Positions 29,166-38,774 of a stretch of DNA of 64,000 nt are shown piece after piece. Made by a program: the position numbers and the translations under genes. The notes under the pieces are model-generated. The model did not search any database, was not told the origin of the DNA, and saw only the letters and a list, made by a program, of their open reading frames with translations. Origin of the DNA: [Clostridium] polysaccharolyticum (GTDB taxonomy: Bacteria > Bacillota > Clostridia > Lachnospirales > Lachnospiraceae); assembly GCF_900111595.1 (NCBI RefSeq), contig NZ_FOHN01000004.1, forward strand, positions 62,001 to 126,000. The letters are read 5' to 3'. How positions within the stretch are numbered: position 1 is the first letter of the stretch; every line of letters starts with the position of its first letter.

Positions 29166-30221
29166 ATGATTACAATAAATGACTTGCTAAGAATATCAAA
29201 AGACAACGGGGCATCAGATTTGCACATTACAGTAGGAGTTCCTCCAAAATGCAGGATAAATGGCGATTTGAAGAGTATAGATCTGCCAAAGCTTATGCCA
29301 GATGATACAGAAACGATTATCTCTCCGATTTTAGGAGAGCATCAGAAAGAAGTTCTGGATGAGTTCGGAGAGGTGGACTTTGCGTATTCTATTCCAGAAT
29401 TAGGAAGATACCGTGTTAATGTATTTAAACAAAGAGGTTCTCTAGCTTGCGTAATACGTCTGGTTGGTATGGACATACCAGAACCAGATGCTTTGGGCAT
29501 TACGCCAGCTATGCTGGATCTTACGAATAAAAAGCGTGGGCTTGTGCTCGTAACTGGACCGACTGGAAGTGGAAAAACCACAACTCTGGCATCATTAATC
29601 GATCAGATAAATCGTAATTATGCTTCCCATATAATTACGCTGGAAGATCCAATAGAATATCTGCATTCTCATAATAAATCCATAGTGAACCAGAGAGAAG
29701 TTGGCTTGGATACCAGTTCTTATTCACACGCACTGCGTTCCGCATTGCGTGAAGATCCAGATGTTATTCTTGTAGGAGAAATGAGAGACCTTGAAACCAT
29801 TTCTACAGCGATTACCGCTGCGGAAACAGGACACCTCGTTTTCTCAACCTTACATACAATCGGGGCGGCAGCAACAATTGACCGGGCAATTGATGTATTT
29901 CCGCCAAATCAGCAGCAGCAGATTCGAATACAGCTTGCCACAGTCCTAGAAGCAGTAATCAGTCAGACATTAATTCCTGCGACGGGAGGAAAGGGACGAG
30001 TTGCTGTCTTTGAAGTAATGCTTGGTTCGCCTGCAATCAAAAATCTGATTCGTGAAAATAAAACATTCCAGATTCCAAGCATGATGCAGACGTCGAAAAA
30101 AATGGGTATGCAGACATTAGATGATGCAATTTATGATTTATACCTAAGTGGGAAGATAAGTGCAGAACATGCATTGAACTATTCCCAGGATCCAATTGCA
30201 CTAGAAAGAAAACTTTACTAG
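29166..30221 (+). CDS. pilT: Type IV pilus retraction ATPase PilT
   Basis: A 351-residue secretion ATPase, the length of PilT, with no N-terminal MshEN domain. Motifs: Walker A TGPTGSGKTTTLASL near 130, ITLEDPIEYLHSHNKSIVNQ, Walker B DPDVILVGEMRDLETIS and the His box STLHTIGAAATIDRAID, the last being AIRDLIRE-like in KNLIRENKTFQIPSMMQT, typical of PilT. It pulls pilins back into the membrane, so the pilus should be dynamic (twitching or DNA uptake). pilC follows 19 bases later. Confidence 0.95.
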   Translation: MITINDLLRISKDNGASDLHITVGVPPKCRINGDLKSIDLPKLMPDDTETIISPILGEHQKEVLDEFGEVDFAYSIPELGRYRVNVFKQRGSLACVIRLVGMDIPEPDALGITPAMLDLTNKKRGLVLVTGPTGSGKTTTLASLIDQINRNYASHIITLEDPIEYLHSHNKSIVNQREVGLDTSSYSHALRSALREDPDVILVGEMRDLETISTAITAAETGHLVFSTLHTIGAAATIDRAIDVFPPNQQQQIRIQLATVLEAVISQTLIPATGGKGRVAVFEVMLGSPAIKNLIRENKTFQIPSMMQTSKKMGMQTLDDAIYDLYLSGKISAEHALNYSQDPIALERKLY

Positions 30222-30240
30222 AATCAAGGGAGGACAGAAT

Positions 30241-31458
30241 ATGCCGATTTTTGACTATGAAGGAATTGATCAAAATGGAAAAATGAAGCGAGGAAGTCTT
30301 GAAGGCAATGATGAAGATGCGATAATGGCGTCTTTAAAGCTGCAGGGACTTACGCCAGTTAGTGTGAATAAACAGACTATGTTTTCAAAGGATCTGGATA
30401 TCGCCATTGGAAAGAGGGTATCCTCCAAGGAACTGGCAATTTTCTGCCGTCAGTTTGCTAGTATTATCAATGCAGGTGTCACCATTATAAATGCATTGGA
30501 AATGCTGTATGAGCAAAGTGAAAACAAATATATGACTAAGGCAATCCGAGAAGTACAGACTGCAGTGGAAAAAGGTGAAAGCCTTGCAGATGGCATGAGA
30601 AGCCAGCCAAAGGTATTTCCAGAGATACTAGTGAACATGGTAGAAGCAGGAGAAGCTTCTGGCAGTTTAGAGGTTGCTCTTAATCGAATGACGACTCATT
30701 TTGAGAAAAGCGATACGTTAAGATCTACCGTAAAGAATGCCATGATATATCCGATAATGGTTATTCTGGTTTCAGTAGCAGTTGTAATTATTATGATGGT
30801 AAAAGTAGTTCCAAGCTTTATGGATATGTTTGACGACATAGATGGAGAACTTCCTGCTATAACGAAAATGGTTATGAACATAAGTAATTTTATTGTACAT
30901 AATGGAATTCTCTTAGCCTGTATTATTGTACTGTTAGTTGTTTTGTTTGTACTTTACCGAAACTCGGATAAAGGAAGATACCAGCTTAGTGCCTTTTTAT
31001 TAAAAGTACCTTTGTTTGGAAAACTTGTACAAAAGTCAGCATCTGCTACCTTTACAAGAACTTTAAGTACACTGCTTGCATCTGGCATTTCATTAATTGA
31101 TGCGGTGGAGATAACTACAAGAGTAGTTGACAATGAGATTTTTAAAGAAGCCTTAAAACAGGCAAAAGATGAGGTTGAACGTGGTGTTGCCTTATCTGAG
31201 CCATTAGAAGCCTGTGGACAGTTTCCTCCAATGGTATTTCGTATGATTCGAATCGGTGAAGAAACTGGTAACATGGAAAGCATGCTGGATAAAGTTGCAG
31301 ATTTTTATGAAGAAGATGTGCAGAATACCACAAAAGCATTAACAACTATTATGGAACCAATTATTATTATTGTACTGGCAATTATAGTCGGTACCATTAT
31401 GTTAGCCGTTATGTCTCCAATGTTTGCATTATATAATTCCATTGGAAATGCGGTTTGA
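30241..31458 (+). CDS. pilC: Type IV pilus inner-membrane platform protein PilC
   Basis: A 405-residue GspF/PilC protein: two repeats of the T2SF domain (FCRQFASIINAGVTIINALE and TFTRTLSTLLASGISLIDAVE) and three membrane segments (VILVSVAVVIIMMV, ILLACIIVLLVVLFVLY and IIIIVLAIIVGTIMLAVM). It links the ATPases to the growing pilus. It starts behind GGGAGG, and ends 77 bases before the major pilin gene. Confidence 0.95.
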   Translation: MPIFDYEGIDQNGKMKRGSLEGNDEDAIMASLKLQGLTPVSVNKQTMFSKDLDIAIGKRVSSKELAIFCRQFASIINAGVTIINALEMLYEQSENKYMTKAIREVQTAVEKGESLADGMRSQPKVFPEILVNMVEAGEASGSLEVALNRMTTHFEKSDTLRSTVKNAMIYPIMVILVSVAVVIIMMVKVVPSFMDMFDDIDGELPAITKMVMNISNFIVHNGILLACIIVLLVVLFVLYRNSDKGRYQLSAFLLKVPLFGKLVQKSASATFTRTLSTLLASGISLIDAVEITTRVVDNEIFKEALKQAKDEVERGVALSEPLEACGQFPPMVFRMIRIGEETGNMESMLDKVADFYEEDVQNTTKALTTIMEPIIIIVLAIIVGTIMLAVMSPMFALYNSIGNAV

Positions 31459-31475
31459 TAGGAACAAATTTCAAT

Positions 31476-31503
31476 TTGATTAATATAGTATTTAACATAC
31501 TAT
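31476..31503 (+). promoter_or_regulatory. Candidate separate promoter of the major pilin
   Basis: TTGATT at 31476-31481, a 16-base spacer and TACTAT at 31498-31503 in the AT-rich gap before the pilin gene. An inverted repeat ATAGTA (31486-31491)/TACTAT overlaps the -10. It would give the abundant pilin extra transcription. Confidence 0.5.
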
Positions 31504-31535
31504 TATTAATAAATAAAAAGAAGGAGTAATGTGTT

Positions 31536-32024
31536 ATGAGAGAAGAAATGAAACACACAAAAAAACTTGGTAACAAAGGTTTTTCCCTAATTGAGTTAAT
31601 CATTGTTATCGCTATTATGGCAATTCTTATCGGAATTGTTGGAACTCAGGTTGTACCTTATATTGAAAAATCAAAACAGGCAAAAGATAAGCAGGTACTA
31701 AGTGGATTCTTAACCAATGCTACAACTGCTTTTGCGAATAACGCAGATGCGCTTAATGATACAGCAGAGTATACTTTTGTGATTGGTGGAGCAGCAAGTT
31801 CAGATACTGCACTTGAAAAAGTAAAAAGCGAATTTTATGAATTAGCAGGATATGATCCTGCATCAGTAGCACTTGCAGATGTTATCAGTAAAATGGGATC
31901 CAAAGCTGGCAAGTCCATTAGTTCAATTACAATTGCCAGAGATGCAAATGGCAAGGTAACAGTAACAACTCAAGTGTCTGAAACGAAATATGATAAAGTA
32001 TTTGAAGAATTATCTTCCACCTGA
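31536..32024 (+). CDS. Major type IV pilin (prepilin)
   Basis: A 162-residue prepilin. The short leader ends KHTKKLGNKG, cleavage follows the glycine, and the mature protein begins FSLIELIIVIAIMAILIGIV with the conserved Glu5. The following helix and a compact, alanine/serine-rich head complete the protein; there are no cysteines. It lies between pilC and the prepilin peptidase and has its own candidate promoter and a downstream hairpin, so it is probably the main pilus subunit. GGAG lies about 10 bases before the ATG; a second in-frame ATG at 31548 would shorten the leader. Confidence 0.9.
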   Translation: MREEMKHTKKLGNKGFSLIELIIVIAIMAILIGIVGTQVVPYIEKSKQAKDKQVLSGFLTNATTAFANNADALNDTAEYTFVIGGAASSDTALEKVKSEFYELAGYDPASVALADVISKMGSKAGKSISSITIARDANGKVTVTTQVSETKYDKVFEELSST

Positions 32025-32059
32025 ATCGGAAAGTAATTTTTGGGATTAGAGCATATTCT

Positions 32060-32084
32060 CCCGGCAGGCCAGTGGTCTGCTGGG
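32060..32084 (+). terminator. GC-rich hairpin after the pilin gene (mRNA stabiliser or attenuator)
   Basis: An 11-bp stem, CCCGGCAGGCC (32060-32070) with GGTCTGCTGGG (32074-32084), two wobble pairs and a 3-base loop. No T-run follows, so it is likely to stabilise the pilin message or partly end transcription and so set pilin above the downstream genes. Confidence 0.6.
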
Positions 32085-32101
32085 ATTGGAAAGGACGTAA
32101 C

Positions 32102-32851
32102 ATGGAAATCTTATTATATGGAATTGTTTTTTTATACGGCATTATTTTTGGAAGTTTTCTAAACGTGTGTATTTACCGAATACCTGATAAAGAAGGAATT
32201 ACGTCACGTTCCCATTGCCGGAAATGTGGATATCCGCTTTTATGGTATGATCTTGTGCCTCTTTTTAGTTATTTGTTTTTAAGGGGAAAGTGTAGAAAAT
32301 GTGGAACGAAAATCTCAATTCAGTATCCACTTGTAGAGTTATTGAATGGGGGATTATGGCTTGGTGTTTTTTCTTGTTATGGATTTCAATTAAAAAGCGT
32401 TCTATACTGTGGACTGATTTCTATTTTAATCGTTATTAGTGTGATTGATTTCAGAACTTATGAGATACCACCAGTGCTCAATGGATGGATTGGCATTCTT
32501 GGCATAGTGCAGGTGATAGCCGACAGAGATAACTGGTTAAAGTATGTAATCGGTTTTTTTAGTATTAGCATTTTTTTACTAATCTTGTACTATGCTTCAA
32601 AAGGAAGAGCTATTGGAGGAGGAGATGTAAAACTCATGGCAGTAGTTGGCCTGCTATTAGGGTGGCAGCTGGCTTTATTTGCATTTGTGACAGGATGTTT
32701 ATTGGGTTCTGTGATTCATAGCATACGTATGAAAGTATCAGAGGAAGGAAATGTACTTGCTATGGGACCCTATCTGGCAGGTGGCATTTTATGTGCAATA
32801 TTTGCAGGCAATCCGTTTATTCAGTGGTACTTGATGATATGCTTAGCATAA
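32102..32851 (+). CDS. pilD: Prepilin peptidase/N-methyltransferase PilD
   Basis: A 249-residue membrane protein; ATG 32102 follows GAAAGGACG, whereas a GTG at 32072 lies inside the hairpin. It opens with the PilD start FGSFLNVCIYRIP, then the zinc-binding CXXC pairs (CRKCGYPLLWYDLVP and CRKCGTKIS) of bifunctional peptidase-methylases, and the two catalytic aspartates of the A24 family (VIDFRTYEIP and GGGDVKLMAVVGLLLG). It cleaves the leaders of all the prepilins in this locus and methylates their new N-termini. Confidence 0.93.
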   Translation: MEILLYGIVFLYGIIFGSFLNVCIYRIPDKEGITSRSHCRKCGYPLLWYDLVPLFSYLFLRGKCRKCGTKISIQYPLVELLNGGLWLGVFSCYGFQLKSVLYCGLISILIVISVIDFRTYEIPPVLNGWIGILGIVQVIADRDNWLKYVIGFFSISIFLLILYYASKGRAIGGGDVKLMAVVGLLLGWQLALFAFVTGCLLGSVIHSIRMKVSEEGNVLAMGPYLAGGILCAIFAGNPFIQWYLMICLA

Positions 32852-32943
32852 TTCTTTTATTCCGGAGCATTGATTCAGTCAAAATTGCGTAATGGAAGAA
32901 TTATGCCATTTATAATGATGGTTGAAAAAAGGGAGGAAATAAC

Positions 32944-34662
32944 GTGGCAAAAAAAGTGTTATCAATTGAAATAGGATTAAGGTATACTCGCATTTGTGAA
33001 ATGGCAGGGTTAAAAGTAACTCCTGTTGTGTACAACTGCATTACATTCCCAACTCCAGAAGGTTCATTTGAAGATGGTTATATCCGAGATAAAGGAATTT
33101 TAGGTGCTGCCATTCGCCAGCAGCTGATTGAACATAAGATCAAAACTACAGATGCAGTTTTTACAGTGAATTCAACAAAGATTGCCAATCGAGAAGTGTA
33201 CATTCCATATGTAAGCGAGAATAAGATAAAGTCCATTGTTGAATTACAGGCAAAAGATTATTTTCCAATTGATATTTCAGATTATAACATTTCCTATTAC
33301 ATACTAAATAAAGAAGATAAGGCAAAGGGACAGGATAGAAAAATCAAACTTCTCTTATTAGCAGCACCAGACAATTTAATACAGAGTTATTATAATCTGG
33401 CTGCAGCTATGGGAATTCAAGTGGAAGCAATTGATTATATAGGAAACAGTTTTTATCAGGTTGCCAAGAGACAATGGAATCAGGGAGTCAATATTTTCGT
33501 TCACATTAATGATAATACAACGCTGGTAAATATTATTGAAGATGAAAATCTGTTATTACAAAGAATTATCCCATATGGTTCCAATGAAATTGTTGAGAAG
33601 GTTAGCAGAAATGAAGTATTCCATGTGGAATCAGAAGAGGCAGCAATTGCTCTTTTAAAGAAAGAAAAAATAATTAATTATCAGTTTGAGCCAGAGAAAG
33701 ACAATGATATTACCTTTATGAGTGCTTCTGAAGGGTATGATCAGGTCAGGAAGGAAATCAAGGCAAAAGAGGATGTGACAGAATCCTTAAAATTCTTAGT
33801 AAATAATATGATTCGTGTATTAGATTACTTCACAGCTAAGAATTCAGCGAAGAAAATCGGCTATATCTATGTCAGTGGCTTTGGTTCAAGTTTTCAAGGT
33901 ATTGTTCAGCTGTTAAAAAATGAAATTGGGTTTGAAACAAAGAAAATAGATAATATCTATGTTGCTGAATTCAATAAAAAAGTAATCCTTACTCCTGCGG
34001 AACAAGTAGATTATATTGCCTGCGTGGGAGCTGGTATCGCACCAGTAAATTTTGGTGTAAAGCAAAAAGCTGGTCTCGGAATGAAAAAGACAGATGTAAA
34101 GTCATGGAAAAATGCTTGCGTATTTGTTTGTGTATTATGTGGAGTTTTTGCTGGCACAATGGCATTTGTAAAGATTCAGTCTGTTGCAAAGCAAAATGTG
34201 CTAAAGAGCGATATTAATGAACTTCAAGGGGTTGAAGTGATTTATGATAATTATAATGCAGCAAAAGCAAAGTATGAGAACCTGAATAAAATGCATGAAA
34301 GGACTATAAGTAAGGTAGACTGCCTAGATAAGATATTAGAAGATTTAGAAGAAAAACTGCCAGCAAAGTTAAATTTGACAGGTCTGACTGTAAATCAGGA
34401 ACAGCTTATTATGGAGGCAGAAGGAAGCGGACCTTTGGCAATTTCAAAGCTTTTCATTAATTTAAGAGATATTCCTTATTTAACAAATCTGCAGGTAGAT
34501 AGTTATTCTAGCACATCAAGTGAAGGAAGTTCAGGTGTTCCAGCGATTACCTTTAAAATTACTGCTGATTTTAGCGAAACAGACATATATGCAGGACTGG
34601 AAGCAGATAGATCAGAGGATAAGGCTGAAAATAACGATGCCAGTAATGAAGATAGCAAGTAG
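32944..34662 (+). CDS. PilM-PilN fusion protein of the pilus assembly platform
   Basis: A 572-residue protein with a GTG start behind GGGAGG. Residues 1 to about 370 are PilM, an actin-like ATPase (SIEIGLRYTRICEM, FTVNSTKIANREVYIP, IYVSGFGSSFQGIVQLL). Then comes one membrane segment (about 390-410) and a PilN-like periplasm-side domain with coiled coil (DKILEDLEEKLPAKLNLTGLT, then the ferredoxin-like head with SKLFINLRDIPYLTNLQVDS). In most systems PilM and PilN are separate proteins joined by the N-terminal tail of PilN binding PilM; here they are one chain. pilO follows directly. The last 30 residues are acidic and low in complexity. Confidence 0.85.
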   Translation: MAKKVLSIEIGLRYTRICEMAGLKVTPVVYNCITFPTPEGSFEDGYIRDKGILGAAIRQQLIEHKIKTTDAVFTVNSTKIANREVYIPYVSENKIKSIVELQAKDYFPIDISDYNISYYILNKEDKAKGQDRKIKLLLLAAPDNLIQSYYNLAAAMGIQVEAIDYIGNSFYQVAKRQWNQGVNIFVHINDNTTLVNIIEDENLLLQRIIPYGSNEIVEKVSRNEVFHVESEEAAIALLKKEKIINYQFEPEKDNDITFMSASEGYDQVRKEIKAKEDVTESLKFLVNNMIRVLDYFTAKNSAKKIGYIYVSGFGSSFQGIVQLLKNEIGFETKKIDNIYVAEFNKKVILTPAEQVDYIACVGAGIAPVNFGVKQKAGLGMKKTDVKSWKNACVFVCVLCGVFAGTMAFVKIQSVAKQNVLKSDINELQGVEVIYDNYNAAKAKYENLNKMHERTISKVDCLDKILEDLEEKLPAKLNLTGLTVNQEQLIMEAEGSGPLAISKLFINLRDIPYLTNLQVDSYSSTSSEGSSGVPAITFKITADFSETDIYAGLEADRSEDKAENNDASNEDSK

Positions 34663-34673
34663 GAGGAATGGTC

Positions 34674-35399
34674 ATGAAGGTTGAAAAATTATCAGAAAGA
34701 GATCAGAAGGCATTATTAGGGCTTATTATGTTATTGGCGGTAGCTTTGGCATATTTTGTGGGATATAAAGGGTTACTGAATAGTGCAGCTGTTACGAAAA
34801 ATGAAAACTTACAATTACAAACACGTTTAGAGGATTTAAAAGAAAAAGATAAAAATAAAAAGCAGGTTTTAGAAGATACACAAGAATGCGAAGCAAAGAT
34901 TAATGTTCTTGCTCAAAAGTATCCAAGTAAAGTAACACCAGAAAAAGTATTTTATGATATGTATAATTTAGATGTAGCTTTGGGAAAAACAGCATTTACA
35001 TCTGTTGTGGCAGAAATGAACGGACTCTTTTACCCAGTAGCAGAAGGCACAGAAGTTTCCGCTGATAATACCCAGTCAACACAGACAGTGCAAGACCATT
35101 CAGAAAAGCCTGGATTTTCGGATGGTATTATAACTGCTTATAAAACCCAGGTTACAACCCAGATAAAAAACATGTCTTATTCCGCATTAAAAAAGATGAT
35201 AAAAGAGATAAATTCCTATGATGGCAGAATGACTATGGATAATATGAATCTTATTTTTTCAAAGGAAAGTGGTCTGCTAGAAGGTTCTGTTGTATATGAA
35301 ATGTATGAATTAGAAGGCAGTCCAAAAGAATATGCACAACCAGATATCAGAATGCCATCTGGTGTGAAAAACATATTCGGAACATTTGATGCTAAATAA
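34674..35399 (+). CDS. pilO: Pilus assembly protein PilO-like
   Basis: A 241-residue protein; I choose ATG 34674 because AGGAGGA ends 7 bases before it, while ATG 34668 is too close. It has a short cytoplasmic tail, a membrane segment (about 13-32), a coiled coil (about 40-75) and a C-terminal ferredoxin-like region (TTQIKNMSYSALKKMIKEIN). This is the PilO layout. It would pair with the PilN part of the preceding fusion. Sequence identity to known PilO is low, so the call rests on order and topology. Confidence 0.75.
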   Translation: MKVEKLSERDQKALLGLIMLLAVALAYFVGYKGLLNSAAVTKNENLQLQTRLEDLKEKDKNKKQVLEDTQECEAKINVLAQKYPSKVTPEKVFYDMYNLDVALGKTAFTSVVAEMNGLFYPVAEGTEVSADNTQSTQTVQDHSEKPGFSDGIITAYKTQVTTQIKNMSYSALKKMIKEINSYDGRMTMDNMNLIFSKESGLLEGSVVYEMYELEGSPKEYAQPDIRMPSGVKNIFGTFDAK

Positions 35400-35419
35400 G
35401 AATGAGAGGGGCATATTGC

Positions 35420-36421
35420 ATGAAAAAGAGGAAAAAAATCGATGATAACGGATTTTCCATCGTAGAAGCAATGGTAGCGATAGTTATCTTAAGCATTATT
35501 TTTATTCCAGTTACAAACAGCTTTATATCGTCTATCAAAGCAAGTAAGGAAACGAAAATCATGCAAGAGGCAACTTCTGCTGCTCAGCTGGTAATGGAAG
35601 ACTTTAAGAATAAAACATTTGAGGATTTAGCCTCTGATTATACAACTACAGATAATTTAAGTGTGGATACATGGACGTCGATTCATATGGAAAAAGAATT
35701 TCTGGCAGCTAGCAACAAGTGCTGTGATTTTAATGTAAAAGTGGATGTGTCGAAAACTTCTACGGTGGCAGAAACAAGTGGATTAGATGGGATCAATGCA
35801 AAACCTTTGGAAAAAATCTATTCTCTGGAATCTGCTTCCAGCTATCAGCTTAACATAGGCAGTATACCAGAATGGGTGATTTGTGATTTTGCAAGTCATT
35901 CAGGAAGAAGCGAAAGGTATGTCAAAGAGAGAACTACACGTACAGTCAAAGTGATACTGGAAGAAGATACAGCAACAGGAAATACCCATATATCAGGAGA
36001 AGTGATTTGTTTTTTTGGCTCTGATTCAAAACAAAGTGAGTCCTTCGATGTAACATTATCTTCTGTTTTGAAGAATCTATATCTGTTTTATGTAGCAGAT
36101 TATAGTGGAGAGAGAGATAAAATTACCGTGAAAAATGATGCTATGCTAGATGCCACTTTTTACATGATAGGCAAAGGTGCCGATAGTACAGTGAATCATT
36201 TTAATATGGTGGAGTCAGGTTCTGACAATCTTCATCTGCTTCATGTGGTTACAACCGTACCTGTAAATACTTCTGCAGGTGCAGCTCTTTATAGTGTTTC
36301 AAACGATGCTGCTTATACGAATAAAGAAGTTTCTACAAGGAGATACGAAATAAAAGTAGAAGTATCCAGAAAGCGAGACGGAAAAGTATATAGCAGTATG
36401 ATTTCGACAAGGGGGGAATAA
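35420..36421 (+). CDS. Minor pilin, PilV-like prepilin
   Basis: A 333-residue prepilin. ATG 35420 follows AGAGGGG by 8 bases. The leader MKKRKKIDDNG is followed by FSIVEAMVAIVILSIIFIPV with Glu5, a class III-type prepilin helix. The large head is Ser/Thr rich, with strand-like repeats (RTVKVILEEDTATGNTHISG). It is likely to sit at the pilus tip or initiate assembly. Function beyond minor pilin is not known. It is one base before the next gene. Confidence 0.8.
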   Translation: MKKRKKIDDNGFSIVEAMVAIVILSIIFIPVTNSFISSIKASKETKIMQEATSAAQLVMEDFKNKTFEDLASDYTTTDNLSVDTWTSIHMEKEFLAASNKCCDFNVKVDVSKTSTVAETSGLDGINAKPLEKIYSLESASSYQLNIGSIPEWVICDFASHSGRSERYVKERTTRTVKVILEEDTATGNTHISGEVICFFGSDSKQSESFDVTLSSVLKNLYLFYVADYSGERDKITVKNDAMLDATFYMIGKGADSTVNHFNMVESGSDNLHLLHVVTTVPVNTSAGAALYSVSNDAAYTNKEVSTRRYEIKVEVSRKRDGKVYSSMISTRGE

Positions 36422-36422
36422 T

Positions 36423-38753
36423 ATGAGGTCCAGACAAAAACGGCTGGGTGACAGAGGTTCTAGTTTAATTATGGTTGTAATTGGTGCTGCATATCTGGGA
36501 ATTCTGGGTGCTTTGATTTTATCCATCACTTTTACTAATATTGACTTAAAAACAGCCAATAATAAATCAAAAAAGAATTTTTATATGGATGAAGCAGTGG
36601 TAAATGAAGTGACAGCTGTACTGGAGGAATATTCAGCCAAAAGCATGGCGGCAGCTTATACCTGGCTTGTAAAGAATTATCAGGCGGAAAGTGCAGATTG
36701 GGAAAAATGCTGTAAAGATTATAAAAAGAAATATATGATTGCCCTGTCACAGATGTTAAATAATAATCCTGCAAATACAACGGAGCTTTCGGATTCTTAT
36801 CAGGTTTCAAAATTAAAGGATGGAGTGAATTCTATTAGTACAGATTCTGCTGATGCAGACCACGTAACAGTAGGGGCATTTGTAGGTGGTTCTCCTAATA
36901 TGGCAGGTATTATTGAACATGCAAAAGATGTGGAGGGAAATTATACATATGATTATTTAATTTTAAAGGACGTATCCATTACCTATACCCAGGCAAATGG
37001 GTTTGAAACAGAAATCATGACAGACATTGTAATGGATTTTCCATCTGCAGGCGGGGTAGATACTACATTTGCAAAGTTTGCATTAATTTCTGATGAACTT
37101 ATAGATTGTACTTCGGCGGTCCATGTAACAGGTGGTGTGTATGCAGGAGAAACACCTCCAAGTATAGCAGGAGCAGGAGATAAGGTAAATCCAGACATTG
37201 GAGGTATTCTTGTACAAAGTGGTACTGGCAATTTAGAGATAGACGGGAACAATAACCTAGTTGCCACTAGAGGAAACATTACTGCCAATAATGCTGGACA
37301 GCTTAGCATTGTAAATGCCAAAGTATGGGCAAAAAACATAAGGACATTTGGAGTTGGAGATCCTGCCAGATTTACTCCCAAGATCTCAATAGATGCCATA
37401 ACCAAAGTGCAGGATGACTTGCTTATGAAAGCACCTTACAGTACGGTGGATTTAAAGAAATCCTATTATGGGTTCTCGTATAAGGGAAAATCTAGTATTG
37501 GCGGCAAAACTATGTCAGACAGAAGTAGTGCTATTACCATAAATGCCAGAGATGTAAGCCTTGATTTGACGGGATTAGATAACCTTGTTCTGTTTGGCAG
37601 GGCATTTGTAAGCAGCAGTGATACGGTTGATGGCAATGCGGAAGCGGGCGAACAGGCACAAAAGGAACAAAGTGGAACTATGATGGATATTATGACAGGA
37701 CAGTCCATTGGAGTGAAATATGACCAAGGGGCATATCTGATTGCAAATGAATCTTATTTAAAGATTCCGTCCAATCCAATTGATCAGGCTTCTATTCAGG
37801 CCTATGCAGCAAGTCTTTATCATGCAGATGCTTCTTATGACGCAAGTGCACCTCACTTGAGTCTTAAAATGAAACAGGATATTGTTGATTTTTCCAAGGG
37901 AGATGCGGCTCATATCCGCAGATGGCTGGATGATGATATGCCGATTCGTCCTATTTATTATAGACAGGGACCAGGTACTTCTGGTATGAAAATGGTGAAC
38001 TTTTATTGGAATTTCAAAAATGAAGCTTGTGCCAATGCGTACTTTGAATGGTTTTACGGAAAATATGGTGGAGATTTGAAAGACAGCTTCAAGCAGTTTT
38101 ACCGTTTAGAAGGTGGAAAATACAATATGAAATATAAGACGGCACCTTTTGTCCGTCTGCAAGTAGCGGGGGATTTCCTGTATCAGAATCCTTCTACAGG
38201 GGCATTTGAAATACAAAAAGGTGAAATTCACGATATGGATACGGAATCTTCACAGCTTACCCAAAAATATAAATCGGTTCAGCTGAATTTACGTGAAGAT
38301 GGAAATACATCGGGGAATATCGCAGATAAACCTTATGTAAATATGCATTTTAATATGAAAGAAGTAAAAAAAGGATCAAAAGTAATTGATCATACAGGAA
38401 TACAGTCAGCCTTGTATCATAATGCTGCCAATGTATATATAAGCAGTAAGGAGGAATTTCATGTAACCTCTGGAATGGCAGGTCTGGTAATTGCATCTGG
38501 TAATGTTGTGGTAGATGCAGTTCGGTTTGAAGGTCTGATTGTAGCAGATGGGAAAATTGAACTTTCTACCAATTCCAATATAATAGCAGATGAAAAGATG
38601 GTTTTGGATTTGCTTGGTTATTGTCAGAATAATGGAAATAAACTTGGAAAATACATTTATGGTTACGATAATGCGTCGAAAGGTGCAGCAGGGGACGATA
38701 GTGCGGATTATGGCAAAGCGATTGCATTTGAAAACTGGAAGAAGAATGCATAG
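36423..38753 (+). CDS. Large PilX-like pilus assembly protein
   Basis: A 776-residue protein starting one base after the previous stop. It begins like a prepilin, GDRGSSLIMVVIGAAYLGILGALIL, with a cleavable Gly, but the fifth mature residue is Met and not Glu, as is common in PilX/GspK-type subunits. A long extracellular region follows, Gly/Ser/Asn rich with beta-helix-like stretches (NADAGQ-type runs such as NITANNAGQLSIVNAKVWAKN and a C-terminal NVVVDAVRFEGLIVADGKIELSTN). This is much longer than classic PilX (about 160). It could be a tip or surface adhesin exported through the pilus. No catalytic motif is seen. Confidence 0.65.
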   Translation: MRSRQKRLGDRGSSLIMVVIGAAYLGILGALILSITFTNIDLKTANNKSKKNFYMDEAVVNEVTAVLEEYSAKSMAAAYTWLVKNYQAESADWEKCCKDYKKKYMIALSQMLNNNPANTTELSDSYQVSKLKDGVNSISTDSADADHVTVGAFVGGSPNMAGIIEHAKDVEGNYTYDYLILKDVSITYTQANGFETEIMTDIVMDFPSAGGVDTTFAKFALISDELIDCTSAVHVTGGVYAGETPPSIAGAGDKVNPDIGGILVQSGTGNLEIDGNNNLVATRGNITANNAGQLSIVNAKVWAKNIRTFGVGDPARFTPKISIDAITKVQDDLLMKAPYSTVDLKKSYYGFSYKGKSSIGGKTMSDRSSAITINARDVSLDLTGLDNLVLFGRAFVSSSDTVDGNAEAGEQAQKEQSGTMMDIMTGQSIGVKYDQGAYLIANESYLKIPSNPIDQASIQAYAASLYHADASYDASAPHLSLKMKQDIVDFSKGDAAHIRRWLDDDMPIRPIYYRQGPGTSGMKMVNFYWNFKNEACANAYFEWFYGKYGGDLKDSFKQFYRLEGGKYNMKYKTAPFVRLQVAGDFLYQNPSTGAFEIQKGEIHDMDTESSQLTQKYKSVQLNLREDGNTSGNIADKPYVNMHFNMKEVKKGSKVIDHTGIQSALYHNAANVYISSKEEFHVTSGMAGLVIASGNVVVDAVRFEGLIVADGKIELSTNSNIIADEKMVLDLLGYCQNNGNKLGKYIYGYDNASKGAAGDDSADYGKAIAFENWKKNA

Positions 38754-38774
38754 TCAGATATGGAGGTGAGGAGT

